Shown here in pieces: positions 11,038 through 24,642 of a stretch of DNA of 64,000 bases. Positions within the stretch are counted from its first letter, which is position 1. Each line of letters starts with the position of its first letter. The notes under the pieces were generated by a model that searched no databases, was not told where the DNA came from, and saw only the letters and a list, made by a program, of their open reading frames with translations. Source of the stretch: Atherix ibis (taxonomy: Eukaryota; Arthropoda; Insecta; Diptera; Athericidae); contig OY282610.1 of NCBI GenBank assembly GCA_958298945.1, positions 54,071,667-54,135,666 on the forward strand, in the 5' to 3' direction. A program made the translations under genes and the position numbers.

Positions 11038-12843
11038 CTCAAAACCACCAACAAAAATTTATCCAGAAAGAATTTTCTCATTCCAATGAGAATAATATGA
11101 ATTGGAGAAGCTTTGCCTGAAAGTGCACAATCATACCCCAAACAAACATCTCCAAAAAACCACCATTTTCATAGAGAAAAACAAATTTTAAGAGAAAGTG
11201 GACTCAGTGTAATAATTGTTGCCTCCTATTTTTTGAGAAAACTGGGTGCCTGGTGTAAAAATTGGATTTTCGTGAATATTGTCACAAATTTTCGAATTTT
11301 TGTGGTTTTTTGCATATCTTTAGGTGGTCAATTTATTTTGCTTTCAGTAAATAAAAATTTTAATTTTAGGCAATTTTTTTTTAATAGTGCTCACAAAAAT
11401 TTATTCTGAAAGGATATTCCTTTTTCGATCAGGATAATATGGATCTAGAAGGCTATGTTAAAGTGTATGTAATGAAACCATGAAACAAATTGCCATTTTT
11501 ATCCAAAAAAGCAAACTTTTTTTTTAAAAAAATACGGCGAACTTTAGGTATTTTTTTTTAAAACGCCTGGAAAAAATTTTCCTGTAAGGACTTTTTTAGT
11601 CCGATCAGGATAATAAGAATAATTATTAGTTTCACATATGTATGCGCATTAACATCATTAAACAAATTTTCGAAAAAATTTCCTTTTTCATAGAAAAATA
11701 GAAATTTAAAAAAAAATTTAATGATCTTTTGGCAAATTTTTCTCAAAACTCCCACCGAAATTTATCGTGACATGTCATTTTCCTTCCAATCATTATATTA
11801 AGAGTCATAGAAGGTTTGCCTGAAAGTGTGCAATGACACCACAAAATAAATTCTAAAAAACCTTAATTTTTATACAAAAAAAAACGAATTTTAATAAAGA
11901 AAACAATTAATTTTATGAATTTTTTCTCAAAATCACCAACAAAAATTTATCCAGAAAGGATATTCTCATTCCAATCGAGAAAATATGTATTGGAGAAGCT
12001 TTGCCTGAAAGTACGCAATGACACCATAAAAACAATTCTAAAAACCTTAATTTGTATACAAAAAAAAACGAATTTTAAGAAAGAAAACTATAAATTTTAT
12101 GAATTTTTTCTCAAAATCACCAACAAAAATTTATCCAGAAAGGATATTCTCATTCCAATCGAAAAAATATGTATTGGATAAGCTTTGCCTGAAAGTACGC
12201 AATGACATCATAAAAACAATTCTAAAAACCTTAATTTGTATACAAAAAAAAACGAATTTTAGGAAAGAAAACTATAAATTTTATGAATTTTTTCTCAAAA
12301 TCACCAACAAAAATTTATCCAGAAAGGATATTCTCATTCCAATCGAGAAAATATGCATTGGAGAAGCTTTGCCTAAAAGTACGCAATGACACCATAAAAA
12401 CCGTTCTAAAAACCTTAATTTTTATACAAAAAAAAAGAATTTTAATAAAGAAAACAATTAATTTTATGAATTTTTTCTCAAAATCACCAACAAAAATTTA
12501 TCCAGAAAGGATATTCTCATTCCAATCGAGAAAATATGCATTGGAGAAGCTTTGCCTAAAAGTACGCAATGACACCATAAAAACCGTTCTAAAAACCTTA
12601 ATTTTTATACAAAAAAAACGAATTTTAAGAAAGAAAACCATAAATTTTATGAATTTTTTCTCAAAATCACCAACAAAAATTTATCCAGAAATGATATTCT
12701 CATTCCAATCGAGAAAATATGCATTGGAGAAGCTTTGCCTGAAAGTACGCAATGACACCATAAAAACAATTCTAAAAACCTTAATTTTTATACAAAAAAA
12801 AATGAATTTTAAGAAAGAAAACCATAAATTTTATGAACTTTTT
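11038..12843 (+). repeat. HOR unit 8, n=5 (T-T-C-C-J), 1806 bp
   Basis: The core is nearly identical to unit 7, with atacggcgaac private to this copy. A monomers start at 11926, 12110, 12294, 12477 and 12660. The second has cgaaaaaatatg, ttggataag and gacatcat. The last three are in 183-bp register, so a translated frame stays open across them; this is an effect of A-run length and not evidence of coding. Confidence 0.92.
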
Positions 12844-14648
12844 CTCAAAACCACCAACAAAAATTTATCCAGAAAGAATTTTCTCATTCCAATGAGAATA
12901 ATATGAATTGGAGAAGCTTTGCCTGAAAGTGCACAATCATACCCCAAACAAACATCTCCAAAAAACCACCATTTTCATAGAGAAAAACAAATTTTAAGAG
13001 AAAGTGGACTCAGTGTAATAATTGTTGCCTCCTATTTTTTGAGAAAACTGGGTGCCTGGTGTAAAAATTGGATTTTCGTGAATATTGTCACAAATTTTCG
13101 AATTTTTGTGGTTTTTTGCATATCTTTAGGTGGTCAATTTATTTTGCTTTCAGTAAATAAAAAATTTAATTCTAGGCAATTTTTTTTTTAATAGTGCTCA
13201 CAAAAATTTATTCTGAAAGGATATTCCTTTTTCGATCAGGATAATATGGATCTAGAAGGCTATGTTAAAGTGTATGTAATGAAACCATGAAACAAATTGC
13301 CATTTTTATCCAAAAAAGCAAACTTTATTTTTAAAAAAATACAGCGAACTTTAGGTTTTTTTTTTAAAACGCCTGGAAAAAATTTTCCTGTAAGGACTTT
13401 TTTAGTCCGATCAGGATAATAAGAATAATTATTAGTTTCACATATGTATGCGCATTAACATCATTAAACAAATTTTCGAAAAAATTTCCTTTTTCATAGA
13501 AAAATAGAAATTTAAAAAAAAATTTAATGATCTTTTGGCAAATTTTTCTCAAAACTCCCACCAAAATTTATCGTGACATGTTATTTTCCTTCCAATCATT
13601 ATATTAAGAGTCATAGAAGGTTTGCCTGAAAGTGTGCAATGACACCACAAAATAAATTCTAAAAAACCTTAATTTTTATACAAAAAAAACGAATTTTAAT
13701 AAAGAAAACAATTAATATTATGAATTTTTTCTCAAAATCACCAACAAAAATTTATCCAGAAAGGATATTCTTATTCCAATCGAGAAAATATGTATTGGAG
13801 AAGCTTTGCCTGAAAGTACGCAATGACACCATAAAAACAATTCTAAAAACCTTAATTTGTATACAAAAAAAAACGAATTTTAAGAAAGAAAACTATAAAT
13901 TTTATGAATTTTTTCTCAAAATCACCAACAAAAATTTATCCAGAAAGGATATTCTCATTCCAATCGAGAAAATATGTATTGGAGAAGCTTTGCCTGAAAG
14001 TACGCAATGACATCATAAAAACAATTCTAAAAACCTTAATTTGTATACAAAAAAAAAACGAATTTTAGGAAAGAAAACTATAAATTTTATGAATTTTTTC
14101 TCAAAATCACCAACAAAAATTTATCCAGAAAGGATATTCTCATTCCAATCGAGAAAATATGCATTGGAGAAGCTTTGCCTAAAAGTACGCAATGACACCA
14201 TAAAAACCGTTCTAAAAACCTTAATTTTTATACAAAAAAAACGAATTTTAATAAAGAAAACAATTAATTTTATGAATTTTTTCTCAAAATCACCAACAAA
14301 AATTTATCCAGAAAGGATATTCTCATTCCAATCGAGAAAATATGCATTGGAGAAGCTTTGCCTAAAAGTACGCAATGACACCATAAAAACCGTTCTAAAA
14401 ACCTTAATTTTTATACAAAAAAAACGAATTTTAAGAAAGAAAACCATAAATTTTATGAATTTTTTCTCAAAATCACCAACAAAAATTTATCCAGAAATGA
14501 TATTCTCATTCCAATCGAGAAAATATGCATTGGAGAAGCTTTGCCTGAAAGTACGCAATGACACCATAAAAACAATTCTAAAAACCTTAATTTTTATACA
14601 AAAAAAATGAATTTTAAGAAAGAAAACCATAAATTTTATGAATTTTTT
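12844..14648 (+). repeat. HOR unit 9, n=5 (T-T-C-C-J), 1805 bp
   Basis: c1 follows tatgaacttttt. c2 ends aattctaggc and a longer T run follows. c5 has cccaccaaaattt and acatgttattttc. A monomers start at 13731, 13915, 14100, 14283 and 14466. The first has attcttattcc and the second gacatcat, the latter shared with unit 8. Confidence 0.92.
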
Positions 14649-16269
14649 CTCAAAACCACCAACAAAAATTTATCCAGAAAGAATTTTCTCATTCCAATGA
14701 GAATAATATGAATTGGAGAAGCTTTGCCTGAAAGTGCACAATCATACCCCAAACAAACATCTCCAAAAAACCACCATTTTCATAGAGAAAAATAAATTTT
14801 AAGAGAAAGTGGACTCAGTGTAATAATTGTTGCCTCCTATTTTTTGAGAAAACTGGGTGCCTGGTGTAAAAATTGGATTTTCGTGAATATTGTCACAAAT
14901 TTTCGAATTTTTGTGGTTTTTTGCATATCTTTAGGTGGTCAATTTATTTTGCTTTCAGTAAATAAAAAATTTAATTTTAGGCAATTTTTTTTTAATAGTG
15001 CTCACAAAAATTTATTCTGAAAGGATATTCCTTTTTCGATCAGGATAATATGGATCTAGAAGGCTATGTTAAAGTGTATGTAATGAAACCATGAAACAAA
15101 TTGCCATTTTTATCCAAAAAAGCAAACTTTATTTTTAAAAAAATACAGCGAACTTTAGGTATTTTTTTTTAAAACGCCTGGAAAAAATTTTCCTGTAAGG
15201 ACTTTTTTAGTCCGATCAGGATAATAAGAATAATTATTAGTTTCACATATGTATGCGCATTAACATCATTAAACAAATTTTCGAAAAAATTTCCTTTTTC
15301 ATAGAAAAATAGAAATTTAAAAAAAAATTTAATGATCTTTTGGCAAATTTTTCTCAAAACTCCCACCGAAATTTATCGTGACATGTCATTTTCCTTCCAA
15401 TCATTATATAAAGAGTCATAGAAGGTTTGCCTGAAAGTGTGCAATGACACCACAAAATAAATTCTAAAAAACCTTAATTTTTATACAAAAAAAACGAATT
15501 TTAATAAAGAAAACAATTAATTTTATGAATTTTTTCTCAAAATCACCAACAAAAATTTATCCAGAAAGGATATTCTCATTCCAATCGAGAAAATATGTAT
15601 TGGAGAAGCTTTGCCTGAAAGTACGCAATGACACCATAAAAACAATTCTAAAAACCTTAATTTGTATAAAAAAAAAAACTAATTTTAAGAAAGAAAACTA
15701 TAAATTTTATGAATTTTTTCTCAAAATCACCAACAAAAATTTATCCAGAAAGGATATTCTCATTCCAATCGAGAAAATATGTATTGGAGAAGCTTTGCCT
15801 GAAAGTACGCAATGACACCATAAAAACAATTCTAAAAACCTTAATTTGTATACAAAAAAAAACGAATTTTAGGAAAGAAAACTATAAATTTTATGAATTT
15901 TTTCTCAAAATCACCAACAAAAATTTATCCAGAAAGGATATTCTCATTCCAATCGAGAAAATATGCATTGGAGAAGCTTTGCCTAAAAGTACGCAATGAC
16001 ACCATAAAAACCGTTCTAAAAACCTTAATTTTTATACAAAAAAAACGAATTTTAAGAAAGAAAACCATAAATTTTATGAATTTTTTCTCAAAATCACCAA
16101 CAAAAATTTATCCAGAAATGATATTCTCATTTCAATCGAGAAAATATGCATTGGAGAAGCTTTGCCTGAAAGTACGCAATGACACCATAAAAACAATTCT
16201 AAAAACCTTAATTTTTATACAAAAAAAATGAATTTTAAGAAAGAAAACCATAAATTTTATGAATTTTTT
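14649..16269 (+). repeat. HOR unit 10, n=4 (T-T-C-J), 1621 bp
   Basis: c1 has gaaaaataaatttt for gaaaaacaaatttt, which puts a stop in the frame that is open in most cores. c5 has attatataaagagtc. A monomers start at 15536, 15720, 15904 and 16087. The first leads into tttgtataaaaaaa, missing the usual c, a variant seen again in unit 16. J has catttcaatcg. Confidence 0.92.
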
Positions 16270-18076
16270 CTCAAAACCACCAACAAAAATTTATCCAGAA
16301 AGAATTTTCTCATTCCAATGAGAATAATATGAATTGGAGAAGCTTTGCCTGAAAGTGCACAATCATACCCCAAACAAACATCTCCAAAAAACCACCATTT
16401 TCATAGAGAAAAACAAATTTTAAGAGAAAGTGGACTCAGTGTAATAATTGTTGCCTCCTATTTTTTGAGAAAACTGGGTGCCTGGTGTAAAAATTGGATT
16501 TTCGTGAATATTGTCACAAATTTTCGAATTTTTGTGGTTTTTTGCATATCTTTAAGTGGTCAATTTATTTTGCTTTCAGTAAATAAAAAATTTAATTTTA
16601 GGCAATTTTTTTTTAATAGTGCTCACAAAAATTTATTCTGAAAGCATATTCCTTTTTCGATCAGGATAATATGGATCTAGAAGGCTATGTTAAAGTGTAT
16701 GTAATGAAACCATGAAACAAATTGCCATTTTTATCCAAAAAAGCAAACTTTATTTTTTTTAAAATACAGCGAACTTTAGGTATTTTTTTTTAAAACGCCT
16801 GGAAAAAATTTTCCTGTAAGGACTTTTTTAGTCCGATCAGGATAATAAGAATAATTATTAGTTTCACATATGTATGCGCATTAACATCATTAAGCAAATT
16901 TTCGAAAAAATTTCCTTTTTCATAGAAAAATAGAAATTTAAAAAAAAAATTAATGATCTTTTGGCAAATTTTTCTCAAAACTCCCACCGAAATTTATCGT
17001 GACATGTCATTTTCCTTCCAATCATTATATTAAGAGTCATAGAAGGTTTGCCTGAAAGTGTGCAATGACACCACAAAATAAATTCTAAAAAACCTTAATT
17101 TTTATACAAAAAAAACGAATTTTAATAAAGAAAACAATTAATTTTATGAATTTTTTCTCAAAATCACCAACAAAAATTTATCCAGAAAGGATATTCTCAT
17201 TCCAATCGAGAAAATATGCATTGGAGAAGCTTTGCCTAAAAGTACGCAATGACACCATAAAAAGCGTTCTAAAAACCTTAATTTTTATACAAAAAAAAAC
17301 GAATTTTAAGAAAGAAAACCATAAATTTTATGAATTTTTTCTCAAAATCACCAACAAAAATTTATCCAGAAAGGATATTCTCATTCCAATCGAGAAAATA
17401 TGTATTGGAGAAGCTTTGCCTGAAAGTACGCAATGACACCATAAAAACAATTCTAAAAACCTTAATTTGTATACAAAAAAAAAACGAATTTTAAGAAAGA
17501 AAACTATAAATTTTATGAATTTTTTCTCAAAATCACCAACAAAAATTTATCCAGAAAGGATATTCTCATTCCAATCGAGAAAATATGTATTGGAGAAGCT
17601 TTGCCTGAAAGTACGCAATGACACCATAAAAACAATTCTAAAAACCTTAATTTGTATACAAAAAACAACGAATTTTAGGAAAGAAAACTATAAATTTTAT
17701 GAATTTTTTCTCAAAATCACCAACAAAAATTTATCCAGAAAGGATATTCTCATTCCAATCGAGAAAATATGCATTGGAGAAGCTTTGCCTAAAAGTACGC
17801 AATGACACCATAAAAACCGTTCTAAAAACCTCAATTTTTATACAAAAAAAAACGAATTTTAAGAAAGAAAACCATAAATTTTATGAATTTTTTCTCAAAA
17901 TCACCAACAAAAATTTATCCAGAAATGATATTCTCATTCCAATCGAGAAAATATGCATTGGAGAAGCTTTGCCTGAAAGTACGCAATGACACCATAAAAA
18001 CAATTCTAAAAACCTTAATTTTTATACAAAAAAAATGAATTTTAAGAAAGAAAACCATAAATTTTATGAATTTTTT
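16270..18076 (+). repeat. HOR unit 11, n=5 (C-T-T-C-J), 1807 bp
   Basis: Unusual in opening with a C monomer (17157; aaaagcgttct) before two T monomers (17341, 17526), then C (17710; acctcaattt) and J (17893). Core variants are tctttaagtgg, gaaagcatattcc, attaagcaaatt and aaaaattaatgatc. Confidence 0.9.
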
Positions 18077-19331
18077 CTCAAAACCACCAACAAAAATTTA
18101 TCCAGAAAGAATTTTCTCATTCCAATGAGAATAATATGAATTGGAGAAGCTTTGCCTGAAAGTGCACAATCATACCCCAAACAAACATCTCCAAAAAACC
18201 ACCATTTCCATAGAGAAAAACAAATTTTAAGAGAAAGTGGACTCAGTGTAATAATTGTTGCCTCCTATTTTTTGAGAAAACTGGGTGCCTGGTGTAAAAA
18301 ATTGGATTTTCGTGAATATTGTCACAAATTTTCGAATTTTTGTGGTTTTTTGCATATCTTTAGGTGGTCAATTTATTTTGCTTTCAGTAAATAAAAAATT
18401 TAATTTTAGGCAATTTTTTTTTAATAGTGCTCACAAAAATTTATTCTGAAAGGATATTCCTTTTTCGATCACGATAATATGGATCTAGAAGGCTATGTTA
18501 AAGTGTATGTAATGAAACCATGAAACAAATTGCCATTTTTATCCAAAAAAGCAAACTTTATTTTTAAAAAAATACAGCGAACTTTAGGTATTTTTTTTTA
18601 AAACGCCTGGAAAAAATTTTCCTGTAAGGACTTTTTTAGTCCGATCAGGATAATAAGAATAATTATTAGTTTCACATATGTAAGCGCATTAACATCATTA
18701 AACAAATTTTCGAAAAAATTTCCTTTTTCATAGAAAAATAGAAATTTAAAAAAAAATTTAATGATCTTTTGGCAAATTTTTCTCAAAACTCCCACCGAAA
18801 TTTATCGTGACATGTCATTTTCCTTCCAATCATTATATTAAGAGTCATAGAAGGTTTGCCTGAAAGTGTGCAATGACACCACAAAATAAATTCTAAAAAA
18901 CCTTAATTTTTATACAGAAAAAACGAATTTTAATAAAGAAAACAATTAATTTTATGAATTTTTTCTCAAAATCACCAACAAAAATTTATCCAGAAAGGAT
19001 ATTCTCATTCCAATCGAGAAAATATGTATTGGAGAAGCTTTGCCTGAAAGTACGCAATGACACCATAAAAACAATTCTAAAAACCTTAATTTGTATACAA
19101 AAAAAAACGAATTTTAAGAAAGAAACCTATAAACTTTATGAATTTTTTCTCAAAATCACCAACAAAAATTTATCCAGAAATGATATTCTCATTCCAATCG
19201 AGAAAATATGCATTGGAGAAGCTTTGCCTGAAAGTACGCAATGACACCATTAAAACAATTCTAAAAACCTTAATTTTTATACAAAAAAAATGAATTTTAA
19301 GAAAGAAAACCATAAATTTTATGAATTTTTT
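18077..19331 (+). repeat. HOR unit 12, n=2 (T-J), 1255 bp
   Basis: Core variants are accatttccatag, an extra A in gtaaaaaattgg, cgatcacgataat and atatgtaagcgc. c5 leads into tatacagaaaaaacg. A monomers start near 18966 and 19149; between them lies gaaacctataaacttt, and J ends caccattaaaac. The part from c5 onward is repeated in unit 13. Confidence 0.92.
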
Positions 19332-20585
19332 CTCAAAACCACCAACAAAAATTTATCCAGAAAGAATTTTCTCATTCCAATGAGAATAATATGAAATGGA
19401 GAAGCTTTGCCTGAAAGTGCACAATCATACCCCAAACAAACATCTCCAAAAAACCACCATTTTCATAGAGAAAAACAAATTTTAAGAGAAAGTGGACTCA
19501 GTGTAATAATTGTTGCCTCCTATTTTTTGAGAAAACTGGGTGCCTGGTGTAAAAATTGGATTTTCGTGAATATTGTCACAAATTTTCGAATTTTTGTGGT
19601 TTTTTGCATATCTTTAGGTGGTCAATTTATTTTGCTTTCAGTAAATAAAAAATTTAATTTTAGGCAATTTTTTTTTAATAGTGCTCACAAAAATTTATTC
19701 TGAAAGGATATTCCTTTTTCGATCAGGATAATATGGATCTAGAAGGCTATGTTAAAGTGTATGTAATGAAACCATGAAACAAATTGCCATTTTTATCCAA
19801 AAAAGCAAACTTTATTTTTAAAAAAATACAGCGAACTTTAGGTATTTTTTTTTAAAACGCCTGGAAAAAATTTTCCTGTAAGGACTTTTTTAGTCCGATC
19901 AGGATAATAAGAATAATTATTAGTTTCACATATGTATGCGCATTAACATCATTAAACAAATTTTCGAAAAAATTTCCTTTTTCATAGAAAAATAGAAATT
20001 TAAAAAAAAATTTAATGATCTTTTGGCAAATTTTTCTCAAAACTCCCACCGAAATTTATCGTGACATGTCATTTTCCTTCCAATCATTATATTAAGAGTC
20101 ATAGAAGGTTTGCCTGAAAGTGTGCAATGACACCACAAAATAAATTCTAAAAAACCTTAATTTTTATACAGAAAAAACGAATTTTAATAAAGAAAACAAT
20201 TAATTTTATGAATTTTTTCTCAAAATCACCAACAAAAATTTATCCAGAAAGGATATTCTCATTCCAATCGAGAAAATATGTATTGGAGAAGCTTTGCCTG
20301 AAAGTACGCAATGACACCATAAAAACAATTCTAAAAACCTTAATTTGTATACAAAAAAAAACGAATTTTAAGAAAGAAACCTATAAACTTTATGAATTTT
20401 TTCTCAAAATCACCAACAAAAATTTATCCAGAAATGATATTCTCATTCCAATCGAGAAAATATGCATTGGAGAAGCTTTGCCTGAAAGTACGCAATGACA
20501 CCATTAAAACAATTCTAAAAACCTTAATTTTTATACAAAAAAAATGAATTTTAAGAAAGAAAACCATAAATTTTATGAATTTTTT
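19332..20585 (+). repeat. HOR unit 13, n=2 (T-J), 1254 bp
   Basis: Follows c1 variant atgaaatggagaag. It repeats all the A-run variants of unit 12 (tatacagaaaaaac, gaaacctataaac, caccattaaaac), but its core is the common form shared with unit 14. A monomers start near 20219 and 20402. Confidence 0.93.
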
Positions 20586-22208
20586 CTCAAAACCACCAAC
20601 AAAAATTTATCCAGAAAGAATTTTCTCATTCCAATGAGAATAATATGAAATGGAGAAGCTTTGCCTGAAAGTGCACAATCATACCCCAAACAAACATCTC
20701 CAAAAAACCACCATTTTCATAGAGAAAAACAAATTTTAAGAGAAAGTGGACTCAGTGTAATAATTGTTGCCTCCTATTTTTTGAGAAAACTGGGTGCCTG
20801 GTGTAAAAATTGGATTTTCGTGAATATTGTCACAAATTTTCGAATTTTTGTGGTTTTTTGCATATCTTTAGGTGGTCAATTTATTTTGCTTTCAGTAAAT
20901 AAAAAATTTAATTTTAGGCAATTTTTTTTTAATAGTGCTCACAAAAATTTATTCTGAAAGGATATTCCTTTTTCGATCAGGATAATATGGATCTAGAAGG
21001 CTATGTTAAAGTGTATGTAATGAAACCATGAAACAAATTGCCATTTTTATCCAAAAAAGCAAACTTTATTTTTAAAAAAATACAGCGAACTTTAGGTATT
21101 TTTTTTTAAAACGCCTGGAAAAAATTTTCCTGTAAGGACTTTTTTAGTCCGATCAGGATAATAAGAATAATTATTAGTTTCACATATGTATGCGCATTAA
21201 CATCATTAAACAAATTTTCGAAAAAATTTCCTTTTTCATAGAAAAATAGAAATTTAAAAAAAAATTTAATGATCTTTTGGCAAATTTTTCTCAAAACTCC
21301 CACCGAAATTTATCGTGACATGTCATTTTCCTTCCAATCATTATATTAAGAGTCATAGAAGGTTTGCCTGAAAGTGTGCAATGACACCACAAAATAAATT
21401 CTAAAAAACCTTAATTTTTATACAGAAAAAACGAATTTTAATAAAGAAAACAATTAATTTTATGAATTTTTTCTCAAAATCACCAACAAAAATTTATCCA
21501 GAAAGGATATTCTCATTCCAATCGAGAAAATATGTATTGGAGAAGCTTTGCCTGAAAGTACGCAATGACACCATAAAAACAATTCTAAAAACCTTAATTT
21601 GTATACAAAAAAAAACGAATTTTAAGAAAGAAAACTATAAATTTTATGAATTTTTTCTCAAAATCACCAACAAAAATTTATCCAGAAAGGATATTCTCAT
21701 TCCAATCGAGAAAATATGTATTGGAGAAACTTTGCCTGAAAGTACGCAATGACACCATAAAAACAATTCTAAAAACCTTAATTTGTATACAAAAAAAAAA
21801 CGAATTTTAGGAAAGAAAACTATAAATTTTATGAATTTTTTCTCAAAATCACCAACAAAAATTTATCCAGAAAGGATATTCTCATTCCAATCGAGAAAAT
21901 ATGTATTGGAGAAGCTTTGCCTGAAAGTACGCAATGACACCATAAAAACAATTCTAAAAACCTTAATTTTTATACAAAAAAAACGAATTTTAAGAAAGAA
22001 AACCATAAATTTTATGAATTTTTTCTCAAAATCACCAACAAAAATTTATCCAGAAATGATATTCTCATTCCAATCGAGAAAATATGCATTGGAGAAGCTT
22101 TGCCTGAAAGTACGCAATGACACCATAAAAACAATTCTAAAAACCTTAATTTTTATACAAAAAAAAATTAATTTTAAGAAAGAAAACCATAAATTTTATG
22201 AATTTTTT
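20586..22208 (+). repeat. HOR unit 14, n=4 (T-T-T-J), 1623 bp
   Basis: Shares atgaaatggag and tatacagaaaaaac with unit 13, then changes to a longer A run: 21473, 21658 (ggagaaactttg), 21842 and 22025. The third is T in its middle but ends ttttatac like a C monomer, a within-monomer mosaic. Confidence 0.92.
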
Positions 22209-23755
22209 CTCAAAACCACCAACAAAAATTTATCCAGAAAGAATTTTCTCATTCCAATGAGAATAATATGAATAGGAGAAGCTTTGCCTGAAAGTGCACA
22301 ATCATACCCCAAACAAACATCTCCAAAAAACCACCATTTTCATAGAGAAAAACAAATTTTAAGAGAAAGTGGACTCAGTGTAATAATTGTTGCCTCCTAT
22401 TTTTTGAGAAAACTGGGTGCCTGGTGTAAAAATTGGATTTTCGTGAATATTGTCACAAATTTTCGAATTTTTGTGGTTTTTTGCATATCTTTAGGTGGTC
22501 AATTTATTTTGCTTTCAGTAAATAAAAAATTTAATTTTAGGCAATTTTTTTTTAATAGTGCTCACAAAAATTTATTCTGAAAGGATATTCCTTTTTCGAT
22601 CAGGATAATATGAATCTAGAAGGCTATGTTAAAGTGTATGTAATGAAACCATGAAACAAATTGCCATTTTTATCCAAAAAAGCAAACTTTATTTTTAAAA
22701 AAATACAGCGAACTTTAGGTATTTTTTTTAAAACGCCTGGAAAAAATTTTCCTGTAAGGACTTTTTTAGTCCGATCAGGATAATAAGAATAATTATTAGT
22801 TTCACATATGTATGCGCATTAACATCATTAAACAAATTTTCTCAAAACTCCCACCGAAATTTATCGTGACATGTCATTTTCCTTCCAATCATTATATTAA
22901 GAGTCATAGAAGGTTTGCCTGAAAGTGTGCAATGACACCACAAAATAAATTCTAAAAAACCTTAATTTTTATACAAAAAAAACGAATTTTAATAAAGAAA
23001 ACAATTAATTTTATGAATTTTTTCTAAAAATCACCTACAAAAATTTATCCAGAAAGGATATTCTCATTCCAATCGAGAAAATATGTATTGGAGAAGCTTT
23101 GCCTGAAAGTACGCAATGACACCATAAAAACAATTCTAAAAACCTTAATTTGTATACAAAAAAAAACGAATTTTAAGAAAGAAAACTATAAATTTTATGA
23201 ATTTTTTCTCAAAATCACCAACAAAAATTTATCCAGAAAGGATATTCTCATTCCAATCGAGAAAATATGCATTGGAGAAGCTTTGCCTAAAAGTACGCAA
23301 TGACACCATAAAAACCGTTCTAAAAACCTTAATTTTTATACAAAAAAACGAATTTTAATAAAGAACACAATTAATTTTATGAAGTTTTTCTCAAAATCAC
23401 CAACAAAAATTTATCCAGAAAGGATATTCTCATTCCAATCGAGAAAATATGCATTGGAGAAGCTTTGCCTAAAAGTACGCAATGACACCATAAAAACCGT
23501 TCTAAAAAGCTTAATTTTTATACAAAAAAAACGAATTTTAAGAAAGAAAACCATAAATTTTATGAATTTTTTATCAAAATCACCAACAAAAATTTATCCA
23601 GAAATGATATTCTCATTCCAATCGAGAAAATATGCCTTGGAGAAGCTTTGCCTGAAAGTACGCAATGACACCATAAAAACAATTCTAAAAACCTTAATTT
23701 TTATACAAAAAAAATGAATTTTAAGAAAGAAAACCATAAATTTTATGAATTTTTT
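22209..23755 (+). repeat. HOR unit 15, n=4 (T-C-C-J), c4 deletion, 1547 bp
   Basis: c1 follows aaattaattttaag and has atgaataggag; c3 has atatgaatctag. c4 lacks about 71 bp: caaatttt is joined straight to ctcaaaactcccacc at about 22839. A monomers start near 23024, 23207, 23391 and 23573. Variants are ctaaaaatcacctac, aagaacacaatt, atgaagtttttc, tttttatcaaaatc and atgccttgg. Confidence 0.92.
22832..22852 (+). other. 71-bp deletion junction in c4 of unit 15
   Basis: Other cores have a caaatttt at each end of this interval, one before cgaaaaaa and one in ggcaaattttt. Here only one remains, next to ctcaaaactcc. This is the footprint expected of a deletion between 8-bp direct repeats. It removes the most A/T-rich part of c4 and shortens the unit from about 1620 to 1547 bp. 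Confidence 0.85.
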
Positions 23756-24642
23756 CTCAAAACCACCAACAAAAATTTATCCAGAAAGAATTTTCTCATT
23801 CCAATGAGAATAATATGAATTGGAGAAGCTTTGCCTGAAAGTGCACAATCATACCCCAAACAAACATCTCCAAAAAACTACCATTTTTATAGAGAAAAAC
23901 AAATTTTATGAGAAAGTGGACTCAGTGTAATAATTGTTGCCTCCTATTTTTTGAGAAAACTGGGTGCCTGGTGTAAAAATTGGATTTTCGTGAATATTGT
24001 CACAAATTTTCGAATTTTTGTGGTTTTTTGCATATCTTTAGGTGGTCAATTTATTTTGCTTTCAGTAAATAAAAAATTTAATTTTAGGCAATTTTTTTTT
24101 AATAGTGCTCACAAAAATTTATTCTGAAAGGATATTCCTTTTTCGATCAGGATAATATGGATCTAGAAGGCTATGTTAAAGTGTATGTAATGAAACCATG
24201 AAACAAATTGCCATTTTTATCCAAAAAAGCAAACTTTATTTTTAAAAAAATACAGCGAACTTTAGGTTTTTTTTTTTAAAACGCCTGGAAAAAATTTTCC
24301 TGTAAGGACTTTTTTAGTCCGATCAGGATAATAAGAATAATTATTAGTTTCACATATGTATGCGCATTAACATCATTAAACAAATTTTCGAAAAAATTTC
24401 CTTTTTCATAGAAAAATAGAAATTTAAAAAAAAATTTAATGATCTTTTGGCAAATTTTTCTCAAAACTCCCACCGAAATTTATCGTGACATGTCATTTTC
24501 CTTCCAATCATTATATTAAGAGTCATAGAAGGTTTGCCTGAAAGTGTGCAATGACACCACAAAATAAATTCTAAAAAACCTTAATTTTTATACAAAAAAA
24601 ACGAATTTTAATAAAGAAAACAATTAATTTTATGAATTTTTT

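Larger units (their letters stand above)
18077..22208 (+). repeat. Local 1254-bp tandem duplication (units 12-14)
   Basis: Rare markers recur at 1254-bp steps: tatacagaaaaaac near 18913, 20167 and 21421; gaaacctataaac and caccattaaaac in units 12 and 13; atgaaatggag before cores 13 and 14. The duplicated interval therefore runs from about c5 of unit 12 to c5 of unit 14 and is out of phase with core boundaries. Confidence 0.85.
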
